Below the pieces are notes generated by a model, which made no database searches, was not told the DNA's origin, and saw only the letters and a list, made by a program, of their open reading frames with translations. From the NCBI RefSeq assembly GCF_011752525.1, contig NZ_VWXI01000007.1:62001-126000 (forward strand): a stretch of 64,000 nucleotides of DNA. Reading direction: 5' to 3'. This stretch comes from Pantoea sp. Cy-639. Its GTDB lineage: Bacteria > Pseudomonadota > Gammaproteobacteria > Pseudomonadales > Pseudomonadaceae. Shown here one piece after another: positions 62,757 to 64,000 of the stretch. The first letter of the stretch is position 1, and each line of letters starts with the position of its first letter. The translations under genes and the position numbers were made by a program.

Positions 62757-62784
62757 AAAAAGCGCCTTTCGGGGCGCTTTTTTT
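62757..62784. terminator. Intrinsic terminator after secB
   Basis: AAAAAGCGCC (62757-62766) and GGCGCTTTTT (62773-62782) pair around six bases; it also faces the trmL 3' end on the minus strand. Confidence 0.9.
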
Positions 62785-62816
62785 GTGCCGCTTGTCCTGG
62801 CTGGTCCCGCGATGGC

Positions 62817-63278
62817 TCAACTGCCGGCAAAGCCCTGCTGGCGCCAGGCCTCGTACACTGTCACCGCCACAGTGTTGGACAGGTTCAGGCTACGGCATCC
62901 CGGCCGCATCGGCAGGCGCAGGCGCTGCTCGGCAGGCAGGCTGTCCAGTACGTCGGCAGGCAGGCCGCGGCTCTCGGGGCCGAACAAGAAGGCATCCCCC
63001 GGTTGATACTCGACTTCATGGAATGGGTGCGAGCCCTTGGTGGTGAAGGCGAACAGCCGCGGCTGGCCGAGGCTCTCCAGGCAGGCGGCGAGGCTCTCGT
63101 GGCGCTTGAGCGTGGCATACTCGTGGTAGTCCAGCCCCGCGCGGCGCAGGCGCTTGTCGTCCAGTTCGAAGCTGATGGGCTCGATCAGGTGCAGGGCGCA
63201 GCCGCTGTTGGCGCACAGGCGGATGATGTTGCCGGTATTCGGCGGAATTTCTGGTTGAAAAAGGATGACGTGAAACAT
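62817..63278 (-). CDS. trmL: tRNA (cytidine/uridine-2'-O-)-methyltransferase TrmL
   Basis: A 153-residue SPOUT enzyme that methylates the 2'-OH of wobble base 34 in some leucine tRNAs. The trefoil-knot motifs are [35 protein letters not shown] and [23 protein letters not shown] lies 7 bp upstream. Its ATG (63278-63276) overlaps the ATG of the divergent gene within one CATG. Confidence 0.95.
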   Translation of the reverse strand: MFHVILFQPEIPPNTGNIIRLCANSGCALHLIEPISFELDDKRLRRAGLDYHEYATLKRHESLAACLESLGQPRLFAFTTKGSHPFHEVEYQPGDAFLFGPESRGLPADVLDSLPAEQRLRLPMRPGCRSLNLSNTVAVTVYEAWRQQGFAGS

Positions 63279-63714
63279 GCACGGCTCCAAGCGTGAAGAT
63301 GACGAGCATTCTACCCCCGAACCCGACCCGCGTTCGAAGGCCTGGCCGCGGGTGCTGCTGTCGCTGGCGATCTTCGGCATGCTCGTGGGCCTGATGATCG
63401 GCCGCTTGACCGCGCCTGACGAGCGCGTGCTGGAGCAGGTCGAGGTGGTCCAGGACGGTCTCGACCTATGGTTCAACGAAGAGCCGCAACTGCATGGCGA
63501 GAACGTCGAGGGCACCGTGGCGGTGGTGTTCCAGGCCGAGGGCAAGGTGGCGCGGGGTCAGTTGATGTTGCAGGGCAAGCCGGTGAGCTGGCGCTTGCAG
63601 AAGAGCGATGAAGGCTTGCTGCTGACCTTGGTTGCCGCCCGCCCACTGCGCGGCGAGTGGGCCGGCGCAGAAACGGCGGGGCGCTGGAAGGTGCAGGTGA
63701 GGCTACACGAATAA
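63277..63714 (+). CDS. Conserved hypothetical protein with one membrane helix
   Basis: A 145-residue protein with a charged N-terminus ([21 protein letters not shown]), one membrane helix near residues 26-44 ([20 protein letters not shown]), and a soluble ~95-residue beta-rich domain ([22 protein letters not shown] ... [11 protein letters not shown]). I do not recognise a function. AAGGA lies about 11 bp upstream. It is found between trmL and ntrC in pseudomonads. Confidence 0.75.
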   Translation: MHGSKREDDEHSTPEPDPRSKAWPRVLLSLAIFGMLVGLMIGRLTAPDERVLEQVEVVQDGLDLWFNEEPQLHGENVEGTVAVVFQAEGKVARGQLMLQGKPVSWRLQKSDEGLLLTLVAARPLRGEWAGAETAGRWKVQVRLHE

Positions 63715-63766
63715 AAGAGGGGATTTCCCGGCCTGCCTGTACCGAGGTCCCCAAAACTGGAGATGC
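63715..63766 (-). ncRNA. Candidate NrsZ-like nitrogen-regulated small RNA
   Basis: A minus-strand unit of about 50 bases placed just downstream of a sigma-54-type promoter. Its 3' part folds into a hairpin: GGGGA pairs with TCCCC and CC(T)CGG with CCGGG, followed by TCTTTTATT. P. aeruginosa is known to have NrsZ, a sigma-54/NtrC-controlled RNA downstream of ntrC; position and signals agree, but sequence homology was not tested. Confidence 0.4.
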
Positions 63767-63775
63767 CAGGGTCAT

Positions 63776-63791
63776 TGCAGGTGCCGTGCCA
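63776..63791 (-). promoter_or_regulatory. Sigma-54-type promoter
   Basis: On the minus strand TGGCACGGCACCTGCA matches the -24/-12 consensus, with GG and GC separated by exactly ten bases and only one mismatch in the -12 TTGCA element. A start near 63765 is predicted. Confidence 0.6.
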
Positions 63792-63862
63792 GTTTTACTG
63801 GCATGCAAATGCAGGGGATTGCCGGCGCCTGCAGCGATACCTGTGGTTTTTTTGCTTCTTCA

Positions 63863-63890
63863 TGGTGCAAGTGGCGCGTAAGCGGTGCAT
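63863..63890 (-). promoter_or_regulatory. Two candidate NtrC half-sites
   Basis: TGGTGCA (63863-63869) and CGGTGCA (63883-63889) on the plus strand repeat a GGTGC core exactly 20 bp apart, two helical turns, about 100-120 bp upstream of the predicted sigma-54 start. Confidence 0.4.
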
Positions 63891-63894
63891 GAAG

Positions 63895-63952
63895 CGATCG
63901 CGGGGCAAGTCCGTTCGCACACCAATGGTGTTGATCAGGCTTGCCCCGCGAG
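63895..63952. repeat. REP pair near the right end
   Basis: ATCGCGGGGCAAGTCCGTTCGCAC and the inverted GCTTGCCCCGCGAGAC face each other around a short centre, just after the stop of the minus-strand gene. Confidence 0.8.
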
Positions 63953-63970
63953 ACGTTTCAACGTCAGGGC

Positions 63971-64000
63971 TCAGTGTTCTTCCGCCTCGTCTTCATCCCC
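63971..64000 (-). CDS. C-terminal end of a minus-strand gene, probably ntrC
   Basis: Only nine codons and a TGA are present, reading GDEDEAEEH. The composition alone does not identify the protein. The order secB-trmL-hypothetical-ntrC-ntrB of other pseudomonads makes the nitrogen regulator NtrC the expected gene. Confidence 0.45.
   Translation of the reverse strand, partial: GDEDEAEEH

Noticed and set aside
63785..63806. Plus-strand sigma-54 element TGGCATGCAAATGC
   Set aside because: The GG-to-GC spacing is nine, not ten, bases; the minus-strand element fits much better.

Overview
This window is an ordinary chromosomal stretch of a Pseudomonas from the P. putida group. The evidence is a GC-rich base composition, many REP palindromes of the 'GCGGGGCAAGCCCGCTCCCAC' type between genes, and gene blocks in the order known from pseudomonads: yggS-proC-yggT-metXW with pilT, argS-priA-rpmE, ponA-pilMNOPQ-aroKB-damX-gltBD-hemE, betIBA/betT, ctpA-envC-gpmI, and grx-secB-trmL beside ntrC. 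I see no prophage, insertion sequence, CRISPR array, tRNA or rRNA.

Layout. 1-4.6 kb: a minus-strand run yggS-proC-yggT-metX-metW-DUF4426-rdgB (rdgB is cut by the window edge). 4.6-7.7 kb: pilT, an NlpC/P60 hydrolase, a tandem TM2 protein and an FtsN-like SPOR protein. 7.7-14.5 kb: argS, priA, rpmE, a secreted thermonuclease-like protein and malic enzyme. 14.6-24.1 kb: PBP1A, divergent from a condensed type IV pilus operon (PilM-PilN and PilO-PilP as fusions, plus a short PilQ), then aroK, aroB and a DamX-like protein. 24.5-31.7 kb: glutamate synthase (gltB, gltD) and hemE. 31.8-37.3 kb: a BOF-family periplasmic protein, an MFS exporter with a divergent LysR regulator, an orphan ParA, thioredoxin TrxC and SelO. 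37.4-42.5 kb: MscK-like channel and NhaP2-like K+/H+ antiporter. 42.8-49.2 kb: choline uptake and oxidation (betA, betB, betI, betT) around a perfect BetI-type operator. 49.3-55.5 kb is the only accessory-looking part: a secreted trypsin-like protease divergent from a 1537-residue protein resembling the DUF6543/dermonecrotic-toxin-like family. 55.5-61.3 kb: polysaccharide deacetylase-like protein, CtpA, EnvC, a small outer-membrane-like protein and GpmI. 61.5-64 kb: rhodanese, GrxC, SecB, TrmL, a membrane-anchored hypothetical protein, and the last codons of a minus-strand gene that synteny suggests is ntrC.

Most notable points: (1) a sigma-54-type promoter, two GGTGC half-sites spaced 20 bp apart about 100 bp upstream, and a short hairpin-terminated transcript unit next to the presumed ntrC 3' end, a candidate NrsZ-type nitrogen-regulated small RNA; (2) the pilMN/pilOP fusions with a PilQ lacking AMIN domains; (3) the protease/giant-protein pair; (4) an intrinsic terminator of rpmE lying inside the signal-peptide codons of the next gene; (5) a terminator-like hairpin between betB and betA; (6) divergent genes whose start codons share one CATG. 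Start codons were chosen from ribosome-binding sites, family length and neighbours; several are GTG or TTG.
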